A stretch of DNA of 64,000 nucleotides, taken from contig CAUYUJ010000669.1 in the NCBI GenBank assembly GCA_963575745.1, positions 77,501 to 141,500 of the forward strand. The letters are read 5' to 3'. The stretch comes from Prorocentrum cordatum. Taxonomy: Eukaryota > Sar > Dinophyceae > Prorocentrales > Prorocentraceae. Positions 29,661 to 39,134 of the stretch are shown piece after piece. Positions within the stretch are counted from its first letter, which is position 1; each line of letters opens with the position of its first letter. Below the pieces are notes generated by a model, which saw nothing but the letters and a program-made list of their open reading frames with translations, was not told the origin of the DNA and did no database searches. The position numbers were made by a program, and so were the translations under genes.

Positions 29661-29993
29661 GAGTTCACCAAACCCCAAAATGGCGCAATCGATTTCAACG
29701 AAACCTGAAGTGAAGGCTTCAACTGAGGGGAAACAGCGCCGACGATGCGGATAGAGACCCTCAGGGGGCCAACTGCGCAGTACCAATCTGTTCCAGATCT
29801 CAGGCAGTTCCCTCTCGCCCTCTCAGGCGCAGTGGAGAGGCGAGTCCTTCCTCCCTCCCTCCTCCCCCCTCCCTCCTCCCTCCTCCCTCCTCTCCTCCCT
29901 CTTCTCTCCTCCCTCCTCCCTTCTCCCTCTCCCCCCCCCCCCCCCCCCTCCTCGCCCTCCTCCCCGCCCTCCGCTGGAGCGAGATATATAGAA

Positions 29994-30054
<61 letters not shown>

Positions 30055-31950
30055 GAACGAGAGGGCAGGATGGAGAAACGCGCTGACGCGTTGCACCGTG
30101 AATGTCTCGGCGAAGACGGGGATGCAGACATGCGATCGCAATGTGTTCACGGCTCAGGTCGCAAGTCGCAACTCTAACCGCAATAACGCCGGTCATGTCT
30201 GAGCCGTCTGCCCCGCGCCTTCCGGGCCCAGCGCCAAGCGCGCAAGAGGATGTTTCTCGGGTCGATATGTGGATGCTAAGATGCATCCACTGCCATCGCG
30301 CGATGGCATGCCCAGGACGGGGCGGGGCGAGAGGGGAGCTGGGCTATCGGAGCATGTGACAGCATCTGATCTGCCCGTGCTGCATGTGACTTAGCGATGT
30401 GAGCTTCGGTCGCGCATCGCAGACCCTCGAAGGGCTTGGAACAGCGCAAGGGTCCAGTTACATGGCGTTGATGATAGCTGTGTTGGGCTGTAGCGTGATC
30501 GTGATCGCAGGTCGTGGGGCGTGCGTAAATGCGTCGTGCGGACGTCAGCCTAGCGTGTCAACTTGTCAAACTCATGCTGACAAGCAGTCTGACATTGTTG
30601 TTGTGTCGTGTCTTGCGTACTTTGTCAGCTTTTGCCGTTTTGAGGTTGGGTGGCCCTGGATGGGCCCAGGTGCGTTGCCTGGTGAGATGTACAGGTCGAC
30701 CGGTGAACATTGAATATGCAATGTTTCGGATGCATTGATGGTCTGACGCGGTGAACGACGACGATGTGCCAGGACGGAGGACGACGAATGTCAGACGCGA
30801 TGGCACGACGGACGACGTCCGACACTGAGAATGGCTGCGATAATGATTCGATGTTGTGGAGCCGGAGAGGGGCCAGGGGAGACTGCGGGAGCGTCGCCAA
30901 GTTCGTCCAGATCGCGCCGCAGACGCCGCCGGGCGCCATCATCCTCCCACCGTCGCCAGTCGGTGCTGCTGACCCGCAGGCTGACCCCAGCGGCGGCCCG
31001 ATATGCGGCCGCGGTTCCGACGCCACCCGCGACGCGCAGACTTTGGCACCAGGCCTGGGCGTCGAGGCTGGCGGAACTTTGACCGAGGAAGCAAGCCCGA
31101 ACTTCCCTGAGCGATTGGCAGGCCTGGTAGGCCAGTGCCCCTTGCTGCCGCTGGAACAAGAGCAGAGAGACCTGGCCTCAGGGGACGGGAGTTCTAGGAT
31201 AGCTTAGCCAGGAACCAGGAGAGCGCTGCGAGCTCATGAGCTCATGCCTTTCATTGGTTGCTGATCAGTCGCTTTGTCGCCTTTGTCGTTGATTGTCTGA
31301 TGATGCGATCGAGGGCAATCGCCGCATGGGAACGCGCAGCAGTTGTGGCGACTGTCCTGCTCATGATCCTGGGGCCTGGGGCGGGCGGGGGGGGGGGGCC
31401 TGGGGCCCCGGGGGGGGGCGGTGCTAGGTCATTAGCCTGGGCGACTCGCTCCCAGAGACCGCGGTTCCAGCCGCAACAAGTGAATCGGGCTGGTCAATTA
31501 GCCAACCTGCCACTCAAGGCTCATAGCCAGCGATGCTTGCGCGACCATGCTTCGTCATGTTTCTACCCCTGAGGTGCCGAAATACATTTTCCCTTTGTTC
31601 GTTTCGAATCAACCCTTCTCGCGTCTGCCCCGCAGCCCCGACATATTCATGGACCATTCGGGATGTCGCGAAAGAGGGGGGCTGCGCTTAATGTCGCTCT
31701 GCAAGACTCGGGCGGCTCGGAGGGTTCAATTGTGCAGCTTTCCTGGTGCTTTGCTGCGTGAGCAGTCGTCTGGGGCTGGCACCCCGACCTCCAACTAGGA
31801 AGCTGAGCGCCGCGCGTTGCGGCATATTCCTACTTCCTGCAAGGTATGTATGGCATGCTCTTGTTGTTATAATTCTCTTTGCTAGACAATCTTCGAGGGG
31901 CAGGGCCCGGGCAACTTAGGCGTCTGTACATGGCGAGGACGAGAGCCATG

Positions 31951-32007
<57 letters not shown>

Positions 32008-32239
32008 AGACAGCGCACGAAGCATTGCACGCGCACGCCTGCTAGACAACGCTAACGCGCGCATGCGCAAAGACAGGGGGGCCCTGCCCAAAGAAGAGAG
32101 GTCAAGAGACTTTTCGAGAGTTCGAGTGGGAAGCACGAGGCCAATGAGAGAGAGGAGATACATACATAGTGACAGAGAGGTCGGTGCACATCGATAGAGA
32201 GCGTGAGAGAGAGAGAGAGAAACAAAAAAAAGAAGATAA

Positions 32240-32276
<37 letters not shown>

Positions 32277-32843
32277 CCGCGCCCTCTGGCCCAGGCGCGC
32301 CACCGGCGCCCAGCACTTCAGCAGCAGCTGCGCCAGCGCCAGCGCCAACGATGGAGGCCTCGCTCGCTGCCCCCCTTCCCGCGCGATCAGCATGGCCGCC
32401 GAGATTGTGCTTTGTTTCCCCTGGCCCCCCGAACCAAGTGCCGATCCATGATCAGATGCGCTCTCTTGGTCCCGGGCCGTCCGAGCATGTTTTTTTTTCT
32501 TCATTTTTGATGCCAGAATCGCGCCTTCAAGAATGCGCGCTCTCATTCTTGCATGTCCCACGTGCCTGCCCCCACCCATTCGCCCCCATCCTATTCTGGC
32601 GCGTTCATCCAGAATGTCCCCGCGCGCATCCTTCAGAATGTCTCACCCCCATCCACCACCCACCACCAAACCAGAATGCGCGACGCCCCTCCCCCGCCCC
32701 CGCCCCGGCACGCCCACGGCCCCGCGCCTCCTGCCCGCAGCGCGGCTAACTCCATAAACATCGTTACGATAGTCATCCTCAACAGACTACTGTCGGAATT
32801 TCTCTGCAGCCGTTCAAGTGTATGCTTCATTCACGGTTCCATC
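29661..32843. other. Non-coding stretch with three GA microsatellites
   Basis: CT-rich DNA and a C-run lie at 29840-29950. GA runs lie at 30002-30050, 31953-32004 and 32205-32274. A G-run lies near 31388. Between them are open frames up to about 147 codons, but none has a recognisable motif or competes clearly with its antisense frames. Confidence 0.6.
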
Positions 32844-33830
32844 ATGATTTCGCGAAGCTCTGTGACTACCTCTAGCTGCAGCCGCAGCCGCAGCCGCGTC
32901 GATGGCGGCCAGCGCGATCATGGCGATCAGCAACGGCGGTCTCGTTCTCGTCGTCCAGTGACCCCTCCAATAGAGAGACGCAAGATGAGGTTGGCTCAGC
33001 TAATGGAGTGGGAGACGCGGTTCCATCGCACAGCTCTGGGGTTTCATTCGGTTCGCAACCTAGTGAAATTCACGTCGAAGAACCTCGCCATTACAGAAAG
33101 TTATGCAGGATCGTGTGCTGGCAGTTTTGCGCTGGGAAGGGCGTTCGAGCATGCGAAGCGTGTTTGCGGGAACGCAGAGCGAAGCTGGTATGTTCACTTC
33201 GCCTGCGAGAACGGCGCGTCCCAGCAGGAGCTGATTTCCTTGATGACTGGGCCTCGCAAGCCGCGCCATTTATTCAGGGACATTCTGGACAGGCTGTGCG
33301 ACCATGACCGTAAATTGCTAGACGATTTCGTAACAGCAACAATGAAGTCTCATGCAATGCTCGTCAAGCAGAAGAACGAAGGCTTGATTACCGCAGATGA
33401 CTTCCTGGACACTTCGCAGGGCCTTAGCGCTGACCTGTTCCAGACAATTTGCGACCGGCTGGAGACGGCTACCTTCAGGAGTTCTTGTTTTGCGAAGGGC
33501 AACCGGTCGCGGTATCAAGCGCCACTGGCCGTGAAAGCCAGGCGCCGGCATCGCAACGCGCGACGCGCGAAGCACGGCTCGCGGCTTTCGCGGCCAGGGG
33601 CGTTTGAGACCAGTGGCTCGATTGCTCCTCCGAACAATGCGACGGCGAGGACGATGGGCAAGTGCAAGCTTAGCAACCAGATGTGCCCAATTCCTCCGCC
33701 GAGAGACGTCGCGGATATCTTCTGTGTGGAGATCGCAGGGAACACGTGCTGCCCGTGGAGCAAACTCAACAGAGGCAGCAAGAAGGGCCTGCTGGACCCT
33801 GCAACGTATCCGATGTGGCTCGGGCAGTGA
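32844..33830 (+). CDS. Truncated C-5 cytosine methyltransferase-like protein
   Basis: A frame of 328 codons from ATG 32844 ends at TGA 33828. An Arg/Ser-rich leader is followed by a helical domain (from MRLAQLMEWETRFHR, about 33000-33470). A basic linker follows, then a hydrophobic strand with a Cys motif, EIAGNTCCPWSKLN (about 33730-33770), and SKKGLLDPATYPMWLG. Strand, turn, TC and then WS resembles motif IV (PCQxFS, catalytic Cys) of C-5 DNA methylases, in the divergent form carried by some dinoflagellate retroelements. That assignment is from memory. The remaining methylase motifs are absent: the frame closes two codons after the motif region and no continuation is found in 33.8-35.4 kb. 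It could be a truncated or spliced gene. The true start may lie in an upstream exon. Confidence 0.45.
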   Translation: MISRSSVTTSSCSRSRSRVDGGQRDHGDQQRRSRSRRPVTPPIERRKMRLAQLMEWETRFHRTALGFHSVRNLVKFTSKNLAITESYAGSCAGSFALGRAFEHAKRVCGNAERSWYVHFACENGASQQELISLMTGPRKPRHLFRDILDRLCDHDRKLLDDFVTATMKSHAMLVKQKNEGLITADDFLDTSQGLSADLFQTICDRLETATFRSSCFAKGNRSRYQAPLAVKARRRHRNARRAKHGSRLSRPGAFETSGSIAPPNNATARTMGKCKLSNQMCPIPPPRDVADIFCVEIAGNTCCPWSKLNRGSKKGLLDPATYPMWLGQ

Positions 33831-35471
33831 TTTCAAAGGAGATAGGATGATCAGTGGTTGGATGCACGATGCGCACAAAGTATTTCGGCTCAGGGGCTGG
33901 GGGACCTGGTGCGTAAGTCTGGGTCCAGTCTGGGGATCGGGACTGGGGCTGGGCCAGGCTGGAGTTCGAGTTCGAGGTTCTTCGGTCGGTCAGGGACCGT
34001 GTCCAAGGGTAGCCGACGATTTGCGCCTGAGCAGCATCAGCCGCGCATCACCTTATCTCCGAGGTTGGTGTGGGCGTATTCTACCAGATTCTTTGGCTTC
34101 ATCTGGGGGGCAGCGTCCGCCCTTGTCTATTGGGCCATCATGTCTGGGCGGGGGCAGGGGCGGCTTTTGGGCGGTACGAAGAAACATGCCAGATCGTCGA
34201 TTGACACACACGTATAAACACGAAAATTTGGTAAGGCGTTGACGTTCACACGAGTACGTATTTGGGGAAAACCGTTTGGGCATTGGCGAAGGGGCTAGGA
34301 CCATTGCAGGCGAATGAAACGATACAATCGCACAAAACAGTCTCGCTTCCATCTACCTGGTTTGTTTTTTACGGTCGAGCGCACACGCATTTTCTCCTTG
34401 ACGGGCGGTGTTAGAATATTGGCAGCGCCGTTGCTAGCAGAAGGCTGGCAATGTAAAGCGGTGGGAGGGTACCGGCTTCTGGTGGCCAACAAGCATGCAC
34501 CTCGATTTGTTTTGTTGCGCTCGAGTGCTTTTGCTCGTACATTGTGGAAGCGGTGGCGCTCGCAGGTGATTTAGAAGGTGTGACAGTATGCGAACGCTTG
34601 TTTGTAATATCTACTGCTGGGCGTGACCTTGTTGCTCGGAGATCCGAGCTCTCGGGACCCATGCGATTGGCAACAGCAAAGCAGTTTGCGCCATGCAGCA
34701 AAGCGCGAAGCTATGTAGGTTCTTGGGTGGGGCTCTGGAAGCAATTGCGTGGCCGTCTTGAAGGCCGCCGATCCATGAAAGAGGAGTGGCCCAAATTAGC
34801 CCGTCACCCCGAGAGCCCTACAGTTTTTCTTTTTTGACCATCTTTAGGCACCCATTGGGCTTTTCTCGGGTGCGTTCGATCCGTCTTGGAGATGCTTTGG
34901 GCAGTCCTTCGCACCCTAGGGATTTTCTTAGTCCATCTTCGAGCCATCTCGAAACTTCGGGGGCCTACTTGTTCCGAAAATGTGGCAACGCGTATATTTT
35001 GACATTCTCTGTTTTTGTCGCGTGAAGATTCGAACTAGTCGATCGGGCGTTTGTGGGTGGTGCCATGGCCAGTTGAGGCCGCCTTCATCATGATTTGACA
35101 TTGTTGGAGGCATAGTGGCAGCCGCTTGAAGCCATCCCAGGATGTCGTGAACCACCCTGGATTGGATTCGGACTGTTCGGAGCAATGTTGGAACCATGCT
35201 TTGCCATCCTGGTCGCTGCGACCCCGCGCGTTTCCTTCCCATGCTCGCGCCAGGGGAAGGGCAATGTTGGCAGGGGCGTTGCCCCGAAGGGGAAGAAGAA
35301 GGAGTTGAAGATGTCACAAATCAGCTCTGCTTAACGAAGGCTGGTGGCTGCCACGCATCCGCGCCCGTGCACGTTTCATCCGTGGTCGTTGCCGCGTCGA
35401 CAGACTCTACTTTTTTCATAGTTGACGGTGGGCCCAAGTAGATCACATTTTTTGTTTGTTGGGAGTGGGCC
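33831..35471. other. No gene recognised
   Basis: The base composition is less skewed here than in flanking DNA. Short frames (up to about 210 codons) occur in several overlapping phases without recognisable motifs. No repeat array or microsatellite is present. Confidence 0.55.
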
Positions 35472-35666
35472 ATGAACGCCGCGGCAGCTCTGGCCGACCT
35501 CGCCATGGCTGTCCCGGAGGATCCCGCTCCTGACCTTGCCGGAGCGGTCGGCGACGGGGGCGACGGGAACGGCGGCGGCCCCCTGGCTCTTCTAGCAGAG
35601 CTGGCCGTGGCGCGGCCGAAGGCACGTGCAGTGGGCACCTACATCGCATCAGCCTCTGGGGGCTGA
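35472..35666 (+). CDS. Small Ala-rich ORF, possible first exon of transposase-like gene 2
   Basis: From ATG 35472 it encodes 64 residues, mostly Ala, Gly, Pro and Asp (MNAAAALADLAMAVPEDPAP at the start). It lies just upstream of a strong acceptor-like tract and gene 2. An acidic Ala-rich leader would fit a first exon, but I cannot fix the donor, so the link is inference. Confidence 0.35.
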   Translation: MNAAAALADLAMAVPEDPAPDLAGAVGDGGDGNGGGPLALLAELAVARPKARAVGTYIASASGG

Positions 35667-35680
35667 ACGCCACAATGGTG

Positions 35681-35710
35681 TTGTTTTTTGTTTTTCCTTC
35701 CGTGTATTAG
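35681..35710 (+). promoter_or_regulatory. Polypyrimidine tract and AG, likely splice acceptor
   Basis: A T-rich tract (GTTGTTTTTTGTTTTTCC and following bases) ends in TATTAG at 35710. It precedes the in-frame ATG of gene 2 (35830) by about 120 bases. It could serve cis- or spliced-leader trans-splicing. Confidence 0.45.
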
Positions 35711-37713
35711 AGACTTGGCGTGGAAGAATTTTACATGTAAAGGTTCCGCGATGTAGGTTTCTGCCGCGACCGCGACAGGCGGAACCTGTGCGCACGAGCT
35801 GGGTGAGGCGTTCGCCCGAGTTGTTGCAGATGGCTCGTCAAGTGAAGCGGGCCAAACATCTTGAGGCCAAAGCCGAAGAGACTTCAAAGGAGAAGGAGGC
35901 TGCATCCAGCAAGTGCCTCGAGGTTGCTGCACATTTTCCGCACGTCGCACGTGCGTGCGGCATTCAGGCACAGAAGTGTGATAAGCAAGACCCAGGGTTC
36001 ATCAGACAACACTGTGAGAAGTTGGCGCTGCTGTCCTTCAATGTCGGCGTCGCCAGCGGCTTCTCGATCAAACCAGCTCGCCTTCGTGCGTTTTCAGCAT
36101 CGTTGGTAGAAGACATGAGGAACTTCGGCATATTGCGTTTGCTTTGGAAGGCTGCGCGGTTTCGGAGGGGCGGCCGAGACCATTGCGTTGTCATCACCAT
36201 ATCTCATGAATGGGACACGACAAAGCAACAGATGGCTTTGGCGACTGCGCAAAAACTCGGCCGCCCGTCCTCCCGACGAGTCGGTCACGAGGTTTTGTTC
36301 CAAGGGTGCAGGCTGATCGTGACCCTCGCGATGGGCGGCGAAGTCTACACATTCAAGGAGGATCTCGTCTGCAAGGCTCTCGTTCTGGATGGCAAGGCGG
36401 CTTCTTACACTGCCGCTGGTCTCCAAATGGTGAAGCCGTTCGATTTCTCGTCGGGGACCGTGTTGCAGGCCGTGGCCGTTGCAACGGACGTTGTTATTGA
36501 GGACCTGCGTGCAGATAAGGGTTCCACCAACATGCCTTGCATCAAGCACTTCGCAGCGGTGTTGTCGGAAAATTGCCCAACTGGTCTGCCGGACGCCACT
36601 TTTTGCGAGATGCACAATTCGCATCGCATTAAGAACACATCCCCAGACATCGAGCCAGTTGTTGGAAAACTGTTCTGCATGAGTAATCTCATGAAGCTTG
36701 CAGGCACGGTCAACGACATGTCAACGCGGATCGTTCAGATTGTGGAGCGGGCTGATCGAGTTGAAATGCCAGCGCCTCCTGGCAATAGAGAGAAGTGGTT
36801 TCAGATGTTCGACGCACTGTTTGACCTTACTGGTGATCATCATCGCCGCAAGCACTCATCCAGATCTTCGACTGGGGCCTCTTGGTTTGTCGATGACGTA
36901 GACTCTTTGTTGGAGCTGTTGAATGATGACCCCCACAATGATTCTTGGGTTCACTACTGCTTCGACCCTGCATCGAAGAGACCGTGTTGCAGATCGGTGC
37001 ACGACTTCAGATCAAAATTGGCAACTCGATTGGCGAATGTTTTCGTGGTGCCTGCTTTCCCGACAGTAACGATGTCCCGATTCACCTACGCTTTGATTGC
37101 GCTATCCCGCGTTATTGGGGGCATGGCGTGCAAGAAGATTTTGCCGCTGACCTTCGTTTCCCTACCGACGGCAATAGCAAAGGCAAAAGCAAAGGCGAAG
37201 GCCCGGGCACTGAGCGAGGATGCTGTCGGAGAACTTGGTGCGGGCGAACAGTTTTTTCAATGCCTGAATGCGTCACGCTTGGCGTATCGCACCAGCCCGT
37301 CCAGCAACGATGCAAAGGCGAGTTGCACTGAGGCAGGCAATGATGCAACGTGCAACGGTTTAAACGAGCGACGGGACTGTCGAGCCAATATTTTGGATCA
37401 GCCTGATGGGTTCCAGTGGCAACATGCGCGAGGAAACAAGGGGAGGGGTAAGGCCGGATTCGGAGGACGATGGGTACAATGCGGAAGCGAAAGGAAACCA
37501 GAGGAGTTGCAGGGTCGATTGGGGATGGGGGGAAACAAGAGGGGGAGAACGAGGAGGAGGATAATGATGAGGAGGATGGTTTTCTCAAGCGATACCTTGA
37601 GGCCTGAACGATTAAATATGAATCAGCGGCAACTGCTATCCCACGTAGTGGGATCGAACATTCGGCATGCGACGGCTGTCACGGATGAAAAGGACAGCGC
37701 GGGAACCGATTAA
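35711..37713 (+). CDS. Transposase-like gene 2, N-terminal half
   Basis: The frame is open from before 35711 to TGA-free 37713; the first convincing ATG is 35830 (MARQVKRAKHLEAKAEE). A helical, Lys/Glu-rich start leads to ITISHEWDTTKQQM (about 36200-36240), a compact domain, IEDLRADKGSTNM (about 36500) and PDATFCEMHNSHRIKN (about 36595-36640). Acidic residues in a strand, a second Asp followed by N, and a Cys/His motif recall an RNase-H-like transposase core of a family distinct from gene 1. A Lys/Ala linker (AKAKAKAKARAL, near 37180) follows, after which the sequence becomes low complexity from about 37430, so the true exon may end there. Relatedness to hAT-type enzymes is possible but unproven. 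Confidence 0.55.
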
Positions 37714-37849
37714 ACGGAATTTGCGCCGAGCCATCCGTAAAGACGTGTCGTCGGTGCCGGATTTCCTGCCGCCGTTGGAAAATATCGGCCACGTTCGCAG
37801 GACACCCCCGCCGACGTACCTTAAAACAAAGTTGTCCCACTCAGTGGGA
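37639..37849. repeat. Pair of short palindromes, TCCCAC-n3-GTGGGA
   Basis: TCCCACGTAGTGGGA (37639-37653) and TCCCACTCAGTGGGA (37835-37849) are each followed by TYGAACAT and lie 196 bases apart. Both are perfect six-base hairpins with the same flank. They sit between gene 2's first half and the satellite array. Confidence 0.7.
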
Positions 37850-37989
37850 TTGAACATGCACCCACATCTTTCGTTAAGAAACTCCCTCCCCCGAGCTGGG
37901 TCTCAGAATTTTTTAAGCCAAAATCGCAAATTCGCAAACCAGTTTCCTAACCTTGACGGGCGAAGGCAAGACTGGAGACAATCCTCAGC

Positions 37990-38900
37990 ACCCCCCCCCA
38001 CCCCCCCCCTTCGCAACCCCCGATCACAACTCCCCTGCGCAACCCCCCACGCAGCCTCACAACCCCTAGCACTACCTCTCAGCACAACCCCCAAGCACAA
38101 CCCCCCAGCACAACCCCCCACGCAGCCTCACAACCCCTAGCACTACCTCTCAGCACAACCCCCAGCACAACCCCCAAGCACAACCCCCCAGCACAACCCC
38201 CCACGCAGCCTCACAACCCCTAGCACTACCTCTCAGCACAACCCCCAGCACAGATCCCAAGCACAACCCCCCAGCACAACCCCCCCCACGCAGCCTCACA
38301 TACCCCAGTACTACCTCTCAGCACAACCCCCAGCACAACCCCCAAGCACAACCCCCCTGCGCACCCCCCCACGCAGCCTCAAAACCCCTAGCACTACCTC
38401 TCAGCACAACCCCAGGCAACAACCCCCAGCACAACCCCCCACGCAGCCTCACAACCCCTAGCACTACCTCTCAGCACAACCCCCAGCACAACCCCCAAGC
38501 ACAACCCCAGCCTCGCAGCCTCACAACCCCTAGCACTACCTCTCAGCACAACCCCCAGCACAACCCCAAGCACAACCCCCCAGCACAACCCCCCACGCAG
38601 CCTCACAACCCCTAGCACTACAGCACAACCCCCAGCAAGCCCCCCACGCAGCCTCACAACCCCTAGTAGCACAACCCCCCTACAGCTAGCACTACCCCAG
38701 CACAACCCCCAGCACCCCAAGCACAACCCCCCAGCACAACCCCCCACGCAGCCTCACAACCCCTAGCACTACCTCTCAGCACAACCCCCAGCCCCCAAGC
38801 ACAACCCCCCAGCACAACCCCCCACGCAGCCTCACAACCCCTAGCACTACCTCTCAGCACAACACACCCCCCAAGCACCCAGCACAACCCCCCAGGTGGG
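37990..38900 (+). repeat. Satellite S83, array 1 (about 11 units)
   Basis: A C-rich unit of about 70-90 bp contains several AGCACAACCCCC sub-repeats, then ACGCAGCCTCACAACCCC and TAGCACTACCTCTCAGC. The word CTAGCACTACC or a variant recurs about 11 times. Frames across it encode only Gln/Pro/Thr or Gly/Val/Leu repeats. The array lies between the two halves of transposase-like gene 2. Confidence 0.95.
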
Positions 38901-39134
38901 GCGGACATAAGCATCGGTATTCGATGGCCCCGCGCATTCCTTGCTCGGCGCTTTCTTGGATTTCGTTGGGAACGATATCGATCATTCTCGTGGCAGTGTC
39001 TGAGCTTACATGGGCCCTTGTTTTCCCCCCCGCACAACCTGCCCCACTCTCAGGCAATCTTGGACCCTCGCTGTTGCTTCGGATGACAGCCGAAAGTGAA
39101 CAGCACAGACAATCAAACGCACGCGCGCCCACTG

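Noticed and set aside
37645-37665. T-loop-like word (complement TGTTCGATCCC), possible tRNA gene
   Set aside because: No acceptor, D or anticodon stem could be folded around it, and the word is explained by the local hairpin pair.
37990-38900. Direct repeats that might suggest a CRISPR-like array
   Set aside because: The units are contiguous C-rich satellite with no unique spacers, in a eukaryotic context.
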